A stretch of DNA of 64,000 nt from Spirochaetales bacterium. GTDB taxonomy: Bacteria > Spirochaetota > Spirochaetia > UBA9216. Where the stretch lies: positions 1 to 64,000 of the forward strand of contig JAEINK010000025.1 in the NCBI GenBank assembly GCA_016342585.1, read 5' to 3'. Position numbers and translations under genes: made by a program. The notes under the pieces were generated by a model. It was not told the origin of the DNA and did not search any database. It saw nothing but the letters and a program-made list of their open reading frames with translations. Positions 16,475 through 25,754 of the stretch are shown piece after piece. Each line of letters begins with the position of its first letter. Positions within the stretch are counted from its first letter, which is position 1.

Positions 16475-17920
16475 TCAACCCTTCTGCAGCCGATCCAGTC
16501 TCTCCTGCTCCAGGGTAACGGAAAGATTTTTCTCCTGGCTGGGGAGTACGAGTCCTGTTTTTCCATCTTTCGCCCGGCGCAGATATTTCACTTGAGTATA
16601 ATAGAGCTCTCCCCGGCCTCCTGAACGTCCTTTTGAATAAAAGAGGGCCAGGTTTCCGGCATCGAGCAGAACGTTCAGGGGGACAGATTTGCCCCTCATG
16701 ACCCGTACAAAGACATAGGCGCCCGGAAAGTCCCTGGTATGGAGCCAGTAGTCGTTTCCCCGCACATGTTTTCGAAGAAGGGCATCATTTTCTTTGGCCG
16801 TTCTTCCCACAAGAAGGGTGAATCCCGCTGAATTGAACTGGAGACCCGGGATCTTTTCTTTCTGTTTTTCCTGTTTTTGAACGGGGATGCGGCTTAAGAA
16901 CTCTTTCAGCTCGGAAAGGGAGGGGGCGGAAAGGAGCTGTACCTCCTCATCCTTAACCATTTTAAGCTGATTCTTTATATTATTAAGCTCATCCTCATTT
17001 CTGTTTTTCCCTGATTTGGCCTTTCCGGCCAGCTTATAATATTTTTCACCATTCTCTTCAGGAGAAAGTTTCGGATCTAGTTCTATCCTTGTGAGTTCAT
17101 TATTCCTGTAGTAGTTTTCCAAAGTAACCCAGGCTTCACCCCGTTTTATCTCATGCAGATAGGTCATAATGAGATCCCCCGTCTGTTTAAGTCCCTCCGG
17201 GTCGGCATACTTTTCGGCTCTCTCCTCGGCCTTATCCAGAGCGGATTTAAGGGCCTCCTCCCTGTTTTGCAGAAACCGTCGGGTTCGGCCTACGAGTATC
17301 TCAAGTTCTTCCGAATCTTCCTTTTCCGAGTAGAACTCTTCGACCAGGGTGTTGTACTCCTTCTCCTCGTGAAAAAAACGTAAAGAGAACTCTTTTTTGG
17401 GTTTTATATCTCCTCCTTCAGCCGTTGATGTGACCAGTGCCGCGGCAACGGCCTTTAACTCCTCCTCGGGAAGGTAGGTTCCTCCCGAAACCTCTCCCCG
17501 CCTGGGCCGCCGATAGCAGGCATCAAGGATAACCCCCTCTTCATCTACGGCTATAATGTTGGAGGCTCCCCCCCAGAGTCTAATCCACAGGCGGGTGATC
17601 TCACCACCCCTGAGTATTTTCAGCTCAACGATTCTATCGGAACCCAACTGCCCTGCATAGATGATCCTTCCCCCTTTTATCCTGGCGCGGAGGAACTGGG
17701 CAAACCTCTGGAGGGCTATCTCACTCTCCGGAGCTTTGTCGATCTTGTGAAGCCGTGTTTTGCCCTGGGTCAGGGAGATTAAAAGTCTGAACCTCTTCCC
17801 CGGGGAGTAGATATCAAAGACAAGGGTATGAAAATCCGGCTGACGTATTTTCTGAATATGGCTGTTTTCGAGGGGGAGTTCACTTAAGACCTGATCGATC
17901 TCTTTCCAGTTTAGGGACAT
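16475..17920 (-). CDS. NFACT family ribosome quality control protein (RqcH/FbpA-like)
   Basis: NFACT proteins bind obstructed 50S subunits and recruit tRNA-Ala to add C-terminal Ala tails. The N-terminal NFACT-N part (1-170) includes SPGKRFRLLISL, a FAQFLRARIKGGRI helix and WGGASNIIAVDEEGVILDACYRR. A coiled-coil middle (about 205-340) is followed by the NFACT-R domain with LLVGRTAKENDALLRKHV, DYWLHTRDFPGAYVFVR and LALFYSKGR. At 481 residues it is shorter than the usual 550-570, mostly from a shorter C-terminal tail. AGGAAATAAT precedes the ATG. It is separated by 147 bp from amrB, which has its own promoter. Confidence 0.88.
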   Translation of the reverse strand: MSLNWKEIDQVLSELPLENSHIQKIRQPDFHTLVFDIYSPGKRFRLLISLTQGKTRLHKIDKAPESEIALQRFAQFLRARIKGGRIIYAGQLGSDRIVELKILRGGEITRLWIRLWGGASNIIAVDEEGVILDACYRRPRRGEVSGGTYLPEEELKAVAAALVTSTAEGGDIKPKKEFSLRFFHEEKEYNTLVEEFYSEKEDSEELEILVGRTRRFLQNREEALKSALDKAEERAEKYADPEGLKQTGDLIMTYLHEIKRGEAWVTLENYYRNNELTRIELDPKLSPEENGEKYYKLAGKAKSGKNRNEDELNNIKNQLKMVKDEEVQLLSAPSLSELKEFLSRIPVQKQEKQKEKIPGLQFNSAGFTLLVGRTAKENDALLRKHVRGNDYWLHTRDFPGAYVFVRVMRGKSVPLNVLLDAGNLALFYSKGRSGGRGELYYTQVKYLRRAKDGKTGLVLPSQEKNLSVTLEQERLDRLQKG

Positions 17921-18007
17921 ATTATTTCCTGTTTCTATCCTGTTGTATTAAGGTTTTTTGCAAAATTTGCATTAAAGTTGGAGTCAAAATCCTCATCAAG
18001 CTTTCTG

Positions 18008-18556
18008 TCAGAGTTCTTTTACGGAGAGGGTCTCTTCGAAAATCTCCATATTCTTCTTTGAAAGGAAGATGAGGAAAACCTTGCGGGGAAGGCTTTTTCT
18101 TGAGAGATGAGTTTTGATCACATTGTAGACAATGGGGGCTGCCAGCTCCTTGGGGAACCCGTAAACCCCCGTCGAGATGGCGGGGAAGGCAATTGTATTT
18201 ATGCCCGTCTCTTCGGCGAGGAGGAGAGTGTTCCGGTAGGCAGCTTCCAGAATTTTCACCTCATCCTGTCGTCCTCCACCCCAGACGGGGCCGACCGTAT
18301 GGATGACATAGTCGGCAGGAAGTTTGCCTGCATCGGTAATCACCGCCTTTCCCGGAGGAAGCCCGTCCCGGTATCGGTGATTTCGAATTTCTTTACAGGC
18401 TGTGAGGATGGAGGGGCCGCCTTCCCTGTGGATGGCCCCGTCCACACCACCCCCGCCCATGAGGGTCGAGTTGGCCGCATTCACTATGGCATCAACCTTA
18501 AGTGTGGTTATATCCCCCTGGATTACCTTTAAACGTCCGTTTAAATACTCTTTCAT
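18008..18556 (-). CDS. Macrodomain protein, probable O-acetyl-ADP-ribose deacetylase
   Basis: The 182-residue single macrodomain has the diagnostic motifs GDITTLKVDAIVNAANS, GGGGVDGAIHREGGP, GKAVITDAGKLPADYVIHTVGP and the phosphate loop AFPAISTGVYGFP. Such proteins remove O-acetyl or ADP-ribosyl groups and bind ADP-ribose. AGGGGG precedes the ATG, and a compact hairpin lies just upstream of that ribosome-binding site. It sits 157 bp after hisC and 87 bp before the NFACT gene on the same strand, probably as a separate transcript or a weakly linked operon member. Confidence 0.93.
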   Translation of the reverse strand: MKEYLNGRLKVIQGDITTLKVDAIVNAANSTLMGGGGVDGAIHREGGPSILTACKEIRNHRYRDGLPPGKAVITDAGKLPADYVIHTVGPVWGGGRQDEVKILEAAYRNTLLLAEETGINTIAFPAISTGVYGFPKELAAPIVYNVIKTHLSRKSLPRKVFLIFLSKKNMEIFEETLSVKEL

Positions 18557-18570
18557 TCATCCCCCTGAAA

Positions 18571-18585
18571 CGGCAGACTCTGCCG
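18571..18585 (-). promoter_or_regulatory. Short GC hairpin just upstream of the macrodomain ribosome-binding site
   Basis: CGGCAG-ACT-CTGCCG is a perfect 6-bp stem with a 3-nt loop. On the minus strand it is followed by TTTCAGGGGGATGAATG, so it ends close to the Shine-Dalgarno region. With only three T residues it is a poor terminator. It could limit read-through from hisC or shape initiation. Confidence 0.35.
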
Positions 18586-18713
18586 CCTTCCGGATCCTTG
18601 TAAAACTAATTTCCTTATGAGAACGATGATACCTCGCAATTTACTGCGGGGAGAACCATTTTCCTGCCCTCTTCGTTGATAAAAATATCATGAGAGAAAG
18701 TTCAGGAAAAAGT

Positions 18714-19772
18714 TCAGGAAAAAAGTTTATCCATAGTCGCTTCGAGTGACTTCATATCTTTATCCGTACCGATGGTAATGCGCACAAAATCGGAAATTCC
18801 TTCCTGATTGAAATACCGGACCAAAAAACCGCTGTCTTTCAGCTTTTTGTATATCTCTTCACCACTCCATCCCGCTTTTCTGGTGAAGAGGAAGTTTGTT
18901 TTGGAGGGGAGTGTTTTCCACCCCATGGCATCAAGCTTTTTAGTAAACTCATCACGGGTTTTCATTATTTTCCCGTTAATCTCCTGGTAATACTCTCTGT
19001 CTTTTATGGCGATAACACCAATGTGCTGGGCAAGTATATCCACAGGATAGGAGTTGAATGAATCTTTCACAGTTGAAATGGCCTGAATCAGACCCTCCTG
19101 GCCTATGGCGAAGCCCAATCTCAAGGCTGCCAGGGATTTTCCCTTGGAGAAGGTACCCACAACCAGTAGATTGGGGTAGTCGTTTATCAGACTGACCGAA
19201 GATTCGGCGCCAAAATCGATATAAGCCTCGTCGATGACCACAACCCTGTCCTGGGGGTAAGAATCCAGGAATCGTTTGATTTCAGAGATGGGCAGGGCTA
19301 TCCCCGTGGGGGCATTCGGATTGGGTAGAATGACTCCACAAGATTTTGATTCAAGGTAATCATCCAGGTTGATAGAATAATCATCCGCTAAGGGCATCCT
19401 TGTGAAGGGAATATCGTAGAATCCCGCGTATACGGGATAAAAGCTGTAGGTATATGTGGGGAATAGAAGATTCCCCCGGGGGGCGTCAAAAAAAGCGTAG
19501 AAAGTGAAGGAGAGGGCCTCATCTGAGCTGTTGCTTAAGAAAACATTCTTTGTGTCCACCCCCTTTTCATCGGCCAGGGCCTGTCTCAGATTCCGTGAGA
19601 GGGGATCGGGATAGAGTCTTAATCTGTCTATATCAAAACCTGATAGAAATTCGTGGATCTTCGGACTGGGGCCGTAGGCATTTTCATTGGTATTCAGCTT
19701 AATATAGGTATTGTCCCGGGGTTGTTCTCCCGGGGTGTAGGGTGTAAGTGAACTCATTCTTTCGGATAACAT
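18714..19772 (-). CDS. hisC: Histidinol-phosphate aminotransferase
   Basis: This PLP enzyme converts imidazole acetol phosphate to histidinol phosphate. Class I/II aminotransferase features are KLNTNENAYGPSPK at the N-terminus, LSNSSDEAL, VILPNPNAPTGIAL, VVIDEAYIDF and the PLP-lysine motif TFSKGKSLAALRLGFAIG. The length of 352 is typical. AAAAGGAG precedes the ATG by 8 nt, and the gene follows folC by 28 bp in a hisD-folC-hisC unit. A 12-bp tandem repeat spans its stop codon, a small local oddity. Confidence 0.92.
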   Translation of the reverse strand: MLSERMSSLTPYTPGEQPRDNTYIKLNTNENAYGPSPKIHEFLSGFDIDRLRLYPDPLSRNLRQALADEKGVDTKNVFLSNSSDEALSFTFYAFFDAPRGNLLFPTYTYSFYPVYAGFYDIPFTRMPLADDYSINLDDYLESKSCGVILPNPNAPTGIALPISEIKRFLDSYPQDRVVVIDEAYIDFGAESSVSLINDYPNLLVVGTFSKGKSLAALRLGFAIGQEGLIQAISTVKDSFNSYPVDILAQHIGVIAIKDREYYQEINGKIMKTRDEFTKKLDAMGWKTLPSKTNFLFTRKAGWSGEEIYKKLKDSGFLVRYFNQEGISDFVRITIGTDKDMKSLEATMDKLFS

Positions 19773-19800
19773 TTATATAACTCCTTTTCTCTGCTGTAAA

Positions 19801-21156
19801 TTAGTCCTTCATCAGGAGGGGGCGTATCTCCCCGGCCATGTAAAAGGAGCCTGTCACGAGTACCGGCCTTCCTGCTGCCGCATAATCTTCTGCCTTCTTA
19901 AAGGCTTTTACGGGATCGGGTATGAGGTTTAAGGTGCCGGACCGGATCGCTTCATCGGCCTCTGTTCTTGCATCTCCAAAGGCTTCGAAAACTTTCCCCG
20001 GATCTTCCGGTTTGAAGCTGCCCGCCCGGGTAATAATAATATCACGAAATTTCCCGGCTGTCTCCCCGGCCAGTCCCTCGGGCGACTTTCCCATGGCCGA
20101 ACCGAAGATGAGTATACCGTTATCTCCGTAAATCCCCCTGAAGGTTGCGACGGTGAGACGTAAGGATGCGGGGGTGTGGGCACCATCGAGGATCCAGACA
20201 CTCTCTCCGTGTTCGAACCGCTCCATTCTGCCGGGAAGACTGGTGGTATTGAAGGCTTTTTCAAAACACTCTGCCGGGGACTCTCTCCCGGATGAAAACA
20301 GCTCTCGTAATACCAGGGCGGCCAGGGCCGCATTCTCGCCCTGGTGGACACCGGCCATGGCGAGGTGTAAATGACATCTACTCCCATCTATCCATTGAAT
20401 CCGGGTGGTTTGCTCCTTCAGGGAGGTGCTGATATCAGCATTCTCTAAAAGGGCGTGAAACGGGGCTCCTTTTTCTGCGGCTCTCTTTTTGATAACACCT
20501 TCAGCCTTCTCTGAGAGAATACCGCAGAAAACCGGGCGACCGGTTTTAATGATGCCCCCTTTTTCGGCGGCTATCTCCTCGATTGTACTCCCAAGATATT
20601 CAGTGTGTTCCAGTTCTATGGGGGTTATTACGGAGGCCTCTGGCATAACAATATTTGTAGCATCCAGCCTTCCACCCAGACCTGTCTCAAGGACAACCCA
20701 TTGGCATCGGAGCTGTCGGAATACCAGGAAGGCAAGAAGGGTTAGCAGTTCAAAGGTCGTCGGTTCTCCGCTTCCGGGAAAATTGGCCTTTGGAATGAGC
20801 TCTACTGTCTCCCGTATAAGGCAGATATTCTCCAGATAGACCTCTTCGGGCACCATCCCGCCGGAGAGGCTGATCCTCTCCCTGTAGGTCGTCACATGGG
20901 GGGACGTGTAGATCCCCGTTTTATAACCCCGGGCCGCAAGACCGGCCGCCATAAAAGCAGATGTAGACCCTTTCCCCTTGGAACCTGCGGTATGGATAAT
21001 CTTGAAAGAGTTCTGTGGTTTTCCGAAGAGAGTCGCCAGGTACTCCATCCTGTCTAATCGATACTCCCTTGTCGCACCAGCGGGAGTTTTCTCAAGGTTG
21101 GTGAAGGATTCCATCCATGCAAATCCATCATCGACCGAATATGGTATTTTATCCAT
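19801..21156 (-). CDS. folC: Folylpolyglutamate synthase/dihydrofolate synthase
   Basis: FolC joins glutamate to dihydropteroate and extends folate polyglutamate tails. Visible motifs are the ATP loop HTAGSKGKGSTSAFMA, the GIYTSPHVTTYRERI segment, VLETGLGGRLDATN, PIELEHTEYLG, MAGVHQGENAALA and ILDGAHTPASLR. The length of 451 is typical. It is flanked by hisD (10 bp upstream) and hisC (28 bp downstream), so folate and histidine enzymes are mixed in one operon, while folP starts divergently on the other side of hisD. Confidence 0.93.
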   Translation of the reverse strand: MDKIPYSVDDGFAWMESFTNLEKTPAGATREYRLDRMEYLATLFGKPQNSFKIIHTAGSKGKGSTSAFMAAGLAARGYKTGIYTSPHVTTYRERISLSGGMVPEEVYLENICLIRETVELIPKANFPGSGEPTTFELLTLLAFLVFRQLRCQWVVLETGLGGRLDATNIVMPEASVITPIELEHTEYLGSTIEEIAAEKGGIIKTGRPVFCGILSEKAEGVIKKRAAEKGAPFHALLENADISTSLKEQTTRIQWIDGSRCHLHLAMAGVHQGENAALAALVLRELFSSGRESPAECFEKAFNTTSLPGRMERFEHGESVWILDGAHTPASLRLTVATFRGIYGDNGILIFGSAMGKSPEGLAGETAGKFRDIIITRAGSFKPEDPGKVFEAFGDARTEADEAIRSGTLNLIPDPVKAFKKAEDYAAAGRPVLVTGSFYMAGEIRPLLMKD

Positions 21157-21166
21157 GATTCTCTAC

Positions 21167-22474
21167 CTATTTTTCCGGAAACCTGTTTTTTACCGCGTTT
21201 CCATGGGTAATAAATCCTTCGTAGTCGGCGATGGCTGCCGTATGTCCGGCCAGTCCCTCATATCCTTCGTCGGTGGCATAAACCACCGAGGTGTATTTTA
21301 TAAAATCCCGGACCGAAACAGCCGACCAGGTGTGGGCGCCTCCTCCCGTGGGGAGAACAGCATTGACTCCCGTAGCATAGTTTGCCGCGGAGAAGGGAAC
21401 ATTCGGTCCCATAAGGACCTCCCCTGCATTTTCTATCTTTCCAAGGAGGGCAAAGGGGTCTGCGACCTGAAGCTGAAGGTGTTCCGGTGCGTATCGATTG
21501 GAGATCTCAATCGCCTGATCGATCCCTTCGGTTATTATAATGCCACCATATCCTGAAAAGACATCCTTGATGAATGTCTTTCTTGGTTCCGGGAGTTCAT
21601 CTCCCAATTCTGCTATCTCTTTTGCCACCTCTTCGGCAAGCCTTTCCGAGGGGGTTAAGAGTAGAGCCGCCGAATCGGACCCATGTTCTGCCTCGACCAT
21701 CAGGTCCAGGGCAACAAGGTGGGGATCTGCAGAATAGTCGGCTATGAGAATAGATTCTGAAGGTCCTGCCGGGAGGCCCGTATCAAATACCCCGTGGAGG
21801 AGGAGTTTTGCCGCCGCCACATACATGGAGCCGGGGCCGGTAACCTTGACCACCTTTGGAATGGTCTCCGTGCCATAGGCCAGGGCGGCGATTGCCTGAG
21901 CACCTCCTGTCCGGTAGACCGCATCCACCCCGCATTTTTTAGCAGTGTAGAGACAGGCCGCATCAACGGTTCCATCCGGGTTGGGGGGCGTTACGACCTG
22001 AACCCGGGGGACTCCGGCTGTTTTGGCCGGAATGGCAGTCATATAGAGCATGGAAGGAAAGCTCCCACGTCCTCTGGGGACATAAAGTCCAGCCGAGGCC
22101 AGAGGGGAGGGTCTTTCCCCTGCAAATATACCCGGTCGGATCTCTGTGAAACTCATGGCATCCGGTTTCTGTTGTTCACAGATGGTTTTAACATTCTCAA
22201 TACAGTAATCGAGAGCCGCTTTCAACTCCCCGGAGAGGGACGCTTCGGCTTTTTCATACTCATCTTCTGAAACCAGGAGGGATATATGGGAAAGGTCTGC
22301 CTTGTCGAATTTATGAGCATACTCCCTGAGGGCTTCATCCCCTCGGGTTTTCACTGTATTAAGAATCTCTTCTACGGCGGGTTTTACAGCTGAAATATCA
22401 AGTCCAGATCGGGAAAAGAGTTTTTCTTTTGCCTCTTTCGTCATTTTGTTCCAATACTCAAGTTTTACGTTCAT
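21167..22474 (-). CDS. hisD: Histidinol dehydrogenase
   Basis: HisD carries out the last two steps of histidine synthesis, oxidising L-histidinol to L-histidine with NAD and zinc. Signatures are GLYVPRGRGSFPSMLYMTAIPAKTAG in segments, GGAQAIAALAYGTETIPKV, ADPHLVALDLMVEAEHG, SNRYAPEHLQL and SVRDFIKYTSV. The annotated start is the ATG at 22474, because AGAAGGAGAT stands directly upstream; an open frame 57 bp longer lacks such a site. The resulting 435 residues match the family. It heads the hisD-folC-hisC unit. Confidence 0.95.
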   Translation of the reverse strand: MNVKLEYWNKMTKEAKEKLFSRSGLDISAVKPAVEEILNTVKTRGDEALREYAHKFDKADLSHISLLVSEDEYEKAEASLSGELKAALDYCIENVKTICEQQKPDAMSFTEIRPGIFAGERPSPLASAGLYVPRGRGSFPSMLYMTAIPAKTAGVPRVQVVTPPNPDGTVDAACLYTAKKCGVDAVYRTGGAQAIAALAYGTETIPKVVKVTGPGSMYVAAAKLLLHGVFDTGLPAGPSESILIADYSADPHLVALDLMVEAEHGSDSAALLLTPSERLAEEVAKEIAELGDELPEPRKTFIKDVFSGYGGIIITEGIDQAIEISNRYAPEHLQLQVADPFALLGKIENAGEVLMGPNVPFSAANYATGVNAVLPTGGGAHTWSAVSVRDFIKYTSVVYATDEGYEGLAGHTAAIADYEGFITHGNAVKNRFPEK

Positions 22475-22549
22475 GGGAGATCTCCTTCTGGTGTACCGGA
22501 TTACTCTATTATTAAAGAGGCTTGAAGTCAATTGATAGCCGTACTCTCC

Positions 22550-22578
22550 TTGTTAGGTAAAGTGAATCGTTCTATAAT
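22550..22578 (+). promoter_or_regulatory. Predicted leaderless promoter of folP
   Basis: TTGTTA (22550-22555), a 17-nt spacer and consensus TATAAT (22573-22578) stand 7 nt before the ATG at 22586. No Shine-Dalgarno sequence exists between the -10 and either candidate ATG (22586, 22592). Confidence 0.65.
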
Positions 22579-22585
22579 CTATCTC

Positions 22586-23395
22586 ATGATAATGGATTTT
22601 TCACAGCCCAGAGTAATGGGCATAATCAATTGTACACCCGACTCCTTTTACTCCGGGAGCCGGAAAACCAAGCTCGTCGAGGGGATCGAAACCGCCCTTG
22701 CCATGATTGCTGCAGGGGCGGATATTCTGGATCTCGGGGGGGAGTCCTCCCGACCCGGTTCGGAATATGTAGACGCGGCAGTGGAGATTGAGAGGGTGAT
22801 TCCTATGATCGAAGGGATACGAAAGGTTTCGGATATCACCATTTCGGTGGATACCCGGAAAGCTGCTGTGGCCCGGGCGGCTTTAGATGCCGGTGCCGAT
22901 TGGATTAATGATATTTCCGCCCTTGAGGATGATCCTCTCCTGGGAACGCTTGCGGCAGAACGGGACGTTCCTGTTATCCTTATGCATAAAAGGGGGATTC
23001 CGCTACATATGCAGGATAATCCTGAGTATAAGGATACCTCCGGGGAGATAATCGTGGAACTAAAAAAGGCTGTCAAACGGGCAGTAAAAGCCGGAATTAA
23101 AAAGGATAAGATTATCCTCGATCCGGGTATAGGTTTTGGAAAGCGGATGGAGGATAATCTTAGGATCCTGAAGGAGCTTCCACGATTTAAAGAGTCGGGG
23201 TTTCCCCTTCTGATAGGTGCCTCACGAAAGGCCTTCATCGGCCTCATCCTTGAAAAAGAGGTCGAGGAGAGGCTTATCGGTTCGGTTGCCATTCATCTCT
23301 ATGCGGCAATCATGGGGGCAGATATAGTCCGTGTTCATGATGTTGATGAGACTGTTCAGACCTTGAAATTGTTAAATGCGGTTCGCCGTTCCTGA
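22586..23395 (+). CDS. folP: Dihydropteroate synthase
   Basis: FolP condenses p-aminobenzoate with hydroxymethyldihydropterin pyrophosphate. The TIM-barrel signatures are VMGIINCTPDSFYSGS, ADILDLGGESSRPGSEYV, ISVDTRKAAVARAALDAGADWINDIS in part, VILMHKRG, ILDPGIGFGKRMEDN and LLIGASRKAFIG, all intact. The ATG at 22586 is chosen because the conserved region begins nine residues later and a consensus promoter ends just before it; an open frame beginning 54 bp earlier would start before the promoter. The gene is divergent from hisD and is followed by 232 bp without a clear terminator. Confidence 0.95.
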   Translation: MIMDFSQPRVMGIINCTPDSFYSGSRKTKLVEGIETALAMIAAGADILDLGGESSRPGSEYVDAAVEIERVIPMIEGIRKVSDITISVDTRKAAVARAALDAGADWINDISALEDDPLLGTLAAERDVPVILMHKRGIPLHMQDNPEYKDTSGEIIVELKKAVKRAVKAGIKKDKIILDPGIGFGKRMEDNLRILKELPRFKESGFPLLIGASRKAFIGLILEKEVEERLIGSVAIHLYAAIMGADIVRVHDVDETVQTLKLLNAVRRS

Positions 23396-23557
23396 TAAAA
23401 CAGATGCGGGATGATTATTCTTGAGTTTTCTCCTGATATTGATGATGTCCGAGAGAACAAATTGGAACCGCTCTGGTTTTCAGGCTGAATGAGGGAATAA
23501 AGAAGGGGCTTCGCTGCACTATTTTAGCATTGAACCGAACCTATTGATAAATCGGGA

Positions 23558-23586
23558 TTTACTTAACTTCATTCATTTCCTATAAT
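23558..23586 (+). promoter_or_regulatory. Promoter of the cdaA operon
   Basis: TTTACT (23558-23563), a 17-nt spacer and consensus TATAAT (23581-23586) predict a start near 23593 and a 35-nt leader with a G-rich ribosome-binding site. It would drive the cdaA-ybbR-acpS-DUF2225-truA-udg-priA run. Confidence 0.6.
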
Positions 23587-23627
23587 ATTCTAAGTCTTTA
23601 TAGGGCTCAATCAATCAGGGGGGATAT

Positions 23628-24422
23628 TTGGAACGTCTTAAAGAATTTTGGGTTTTCAACGGTGTTGTCTCTCCCATACTGGATGTCATAATCCTTACAT
23701 TTTTGATTTATCAAGTCTACAAACTTCTTGTTCAGACTAAAGCTCTCCAGTTGATAAAGGGTGCCTCTTTAATCCTCATCCTTTATGGTTTGGCTTTCTT
23801 CCTCAACCTTAAAACTCTCCTGTGGCTGCTTACAAATTTTGCAACGGTCCTTGTTATTATTATTGCTGTTGTTTTTCAGCCCGAGTTAAGGAGTATGTTC
23901 ACTAAGATAGGTCAGAAGGACTGGCTCCGTTTTTCTACAGAGACAAAAAAGATTCAGTTTGATACCGTCCTGAATGCGGCGGAGGTCCTTGCGGGGAGAA
24001 AGCGGGGGGCCCTTGTTGTCTTTACCAGAAATGTGGGGTTAAAGAATATTATAGACACGGGGACAAAGCTTAATGCTGAATTATCCTCCAGTTTAATCCT
24101 CACAATTTTCGGTCATGATACCCCCATGCACGATGGGGCTGTTGTGGTTCAGGAGGGCAGGATTGTTGCGGCGGGATGTTTTCTGCCCCTTTCAGAACAA
24201 ACAGATATCCGGCGAAGTTTTGGTACGCGCCATAGAGCCGCTCTGGGACTGGCCGAAGAGTCTGATGCCCTCATTCTTGTAATTTCGGAAGAGACTGGCG
24301 CCATATCCCTCGCTTATGATGCAAACCTTTATTATGACATCTCGATTGATGAGATAAATAGTACCTTCAGGGAACTGTTAAGTTTCAGGAAGGATGAAGA
24401 TGTTCTTCCGGAGGTAGAGTAA
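23628..24422 (+). CDS. cdaA: Diadenylate cyclase CdaA
   Basis: CdaA makes cyclic di-AMP from two ATP. Three hydrophobic segments (about 13-32, 38-56, 60-80) anchor the N-terminus, and the DAC domain follows with the catalytic DGA (MHDGAVVV) and RHR (GTRHRAALG) motifs. QPELRSMF is the usual linker. The length of 264 is typical. The TTG start at 23628 is preceded by a G-rich CAGGGGGGA. The ATG of ybbR overlaps the stop (TAATG), the standard cdaA-ybbR pairing, so c-di-AMP levels are probably set by this pair. Confidence 0.95.
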   Translation: MERLKEFWVFNGVVSPILDVIILTFLIYQVYKLLVQTKALQLIKGASLILILYGLAFFLNLKTLLWLLTNFATVLVIIIAVVFQPELRSMFTKIGQKDWLRFSTETKKIQFDTVLNAAEVLAGRKRGALVVFTRNVGLKNIIDTGTKLNAELSSSLILTIFGHDTPMHDGAVVVQEGRIVAAGCFLPLSEQTDIRRSFGTRHRAALGLAEESDALILVISEETGAISLAYDANLYYDISIDEINSTFRELLSFRKDEDVLPEVE

Positions 24423-25378
24423 TGTGGTTGGGTAAACTCGGAAGAAGTATCGTCCGTGGCTGGCCGGCCAAGATAATGAGTTTTGCGGCGGCAATTTTTC
24501 TCTTTCTTTTTCATTCGGTGACATCTTTAGAAGAACGCTATTTTACTGTGCCTCTTCAGATTGAAGTTTCCGAAGGGTATGTTGTTTCCGGAGCTTATCC
24601 CCATTCGGTCAGGGTTACCCTCCGGGGAAATGAAGAGACTATATATCGAATTCTTGAAGAGGATGTGAGTGTTTATGCTGATTTTTCTTCTCATCAGAGT
24701 GAAGGTCTTTTCAGATCTCCTGTTGAGTTTGAGGGGTTGGGAACAGCTGCCGAGGCAGGAAGCCTGGAGATAAGTGTTGAGCCGAATGAACTCACCCTGG
24801 AGATAGAGAAAAACATTCGTAAAAACGTGGAGGTTTTCCCCTCCATGACAGGTCTCCCTGCCAAGGGGTATGATATGACACAGTTTTTCGTAAACCCCAA
24901 CACGGTACAGGTTGAAGGCCCCCGATCCCATTTGAAGGAGCTCTCTACAGTTCTTACCGAAACGATCGATCTGACCGGTCGTACCAATGATTTTACACAG
25001 CGGGTCGCCTTAAGCAATGAGGATCCCTACCTCGTTTTTCCCGGTGAATCTTCTGTGGAGTTCCTCGGGATAATACGGGCCACCATCCTTGTGAAGGATT
25101 TCGAGGATGTGGGCATGGTCTGGCTCGATTTAGATGAAGATCTGGTGATAGATATTCTCCCCGAGGGGGGCAGTATAAAACTTCAGGGTGCACAAACCAG
25201 TCTTGAATCTTTAAACCCGGCCGATCTCTTTATCTCTGTGGATTGTTCATCCATTAAAGGTCCGGGGATACATATAGTCGATGTCCGGCCGGAGGTCCCC
25301 CCGGGTGTGAATGTTCTTGACTGGTCACCCGAAAAAATCACACTGAATATAATCGAGCGACAGGCGGAGGAAGAATAA
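24422..25378 (+). CDS. cdaR: YbbR-domain protein (CdaR-like regulator of CdaA)
   Basis: The 318-residue protein has one N-terminal membrane segment (about 15-35, IMSFAAAIFLFLFHSV) followed by an exterior region of repeated YbbR-like beta domains (for example VPLQIEVSEGYVVSGAYPHSVRVTL in pieces, and NPNTVQVEGPRSHL). In other bacteria YbbR/CdaR binds and modulates the membrane cyclase CdaA. The 1-bp overlap with cdaA supports that role. It is followed 2 bp later by acpS. Confidence 0.9.
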   Translation: MWLGKLGRSIVRGWPAKIMSFAAAIFLFLFHSVTSLEERYFTVPLQIEVSEGYVVSGAYPHSVRVTLRGNEETIYRILEEDVSVYADFSSHQSEGLFRSPVEFEGLGTAAEAGSLEISVEPNELTLEIEKNIRKNVEVFPSMTGLPAKGYDMTQFFVNPNTVQVEGPRSHLKELSTVLTETIDLTGRTNDFTQRVALSNEDPYLVFPGESSVEFLGIIRATILVKDFEDVGMVWLDLDEDLVIDILPEGGSIKLQGAQTSLESLNPADLFISVDCSSIKGPGIHIVDVRPEVPPGVNVLDWSPEKITLNIIERQAEEE

Positions 25379-25380
25379 AT

Positions 25381-25752
25381 ATGATACTTGGCGTAGGCGT
25401 CGATATTGTCCATATTTACCGGTTGGAGAGGTGGGCGAAGATTCCCGGAATCTTTGAAAGATTTTTCCACCCGGAAGAACTGGCTGAAGCCAGAACCCGG
25501 GGGAGTGCCATGGTTATGGCTCTTGCGGCCCGGTTTGCAGCCAAGGAGGCCTTTGGTAAAGCCCTGGGAACCGGATTGACCGGGATACGACTGGCGGATA
25601 TCAGAGTTATAACGAACTTCAATGGAAAACCGGATATTGTTGTTTATGATACGGCTCTTGCCGCTCAGAAACGGGCCGGTGGCGGGCGGATTCATATTTC
25701 TCTGACCCATGAGCGGGATAATGCCGTTGCGTTTGTAGTTCTGGAGGATTAG
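25381..25752 (+). CDS. acpS: Holo-[acyl-carrier-protein] synthase
   Basis: AcpS moves 4'-phosphopantetheine from CoA to acyl carrier protein. The magnesium-binding GVDIV (residues 6-10) and the RFAAKEAFGKALG motif are intact, and the C-terminal ISLTHERDNAVAFVV matches the family. The length of 123 is standard. It sits 2 bp after ybbR and 2 bp before the DUF2225 gene, so it is clearly part of the operon. Confidence 0.95.
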   Translation: MILGVGVDIVHIYRLERWAKIPGIFERFFHPEELAEARTRGSAMVMALAARFAAKEAFGKALGTGLTGIRLADIRVITNFNGKPDIVVYDTALAAQKRAGGGRIHISLTHERDNAVAFVVLED

Positions 25753-25754
25753 TT

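Noticed and set aside
18633..18652. Hairpin between hisC and the macrodomain gene as a terminator
   Set aside because: The 7-bp stem contains a wobble pair and has no T run on either strand.
22648..23292. Long 214-codon minus-strand open frame inside folP
   Set aside because: It is antisense to an intact dihydropteroate synthase, Ser/Arg-rich in the manner of shadow frames, and has no ribosome-binding site.
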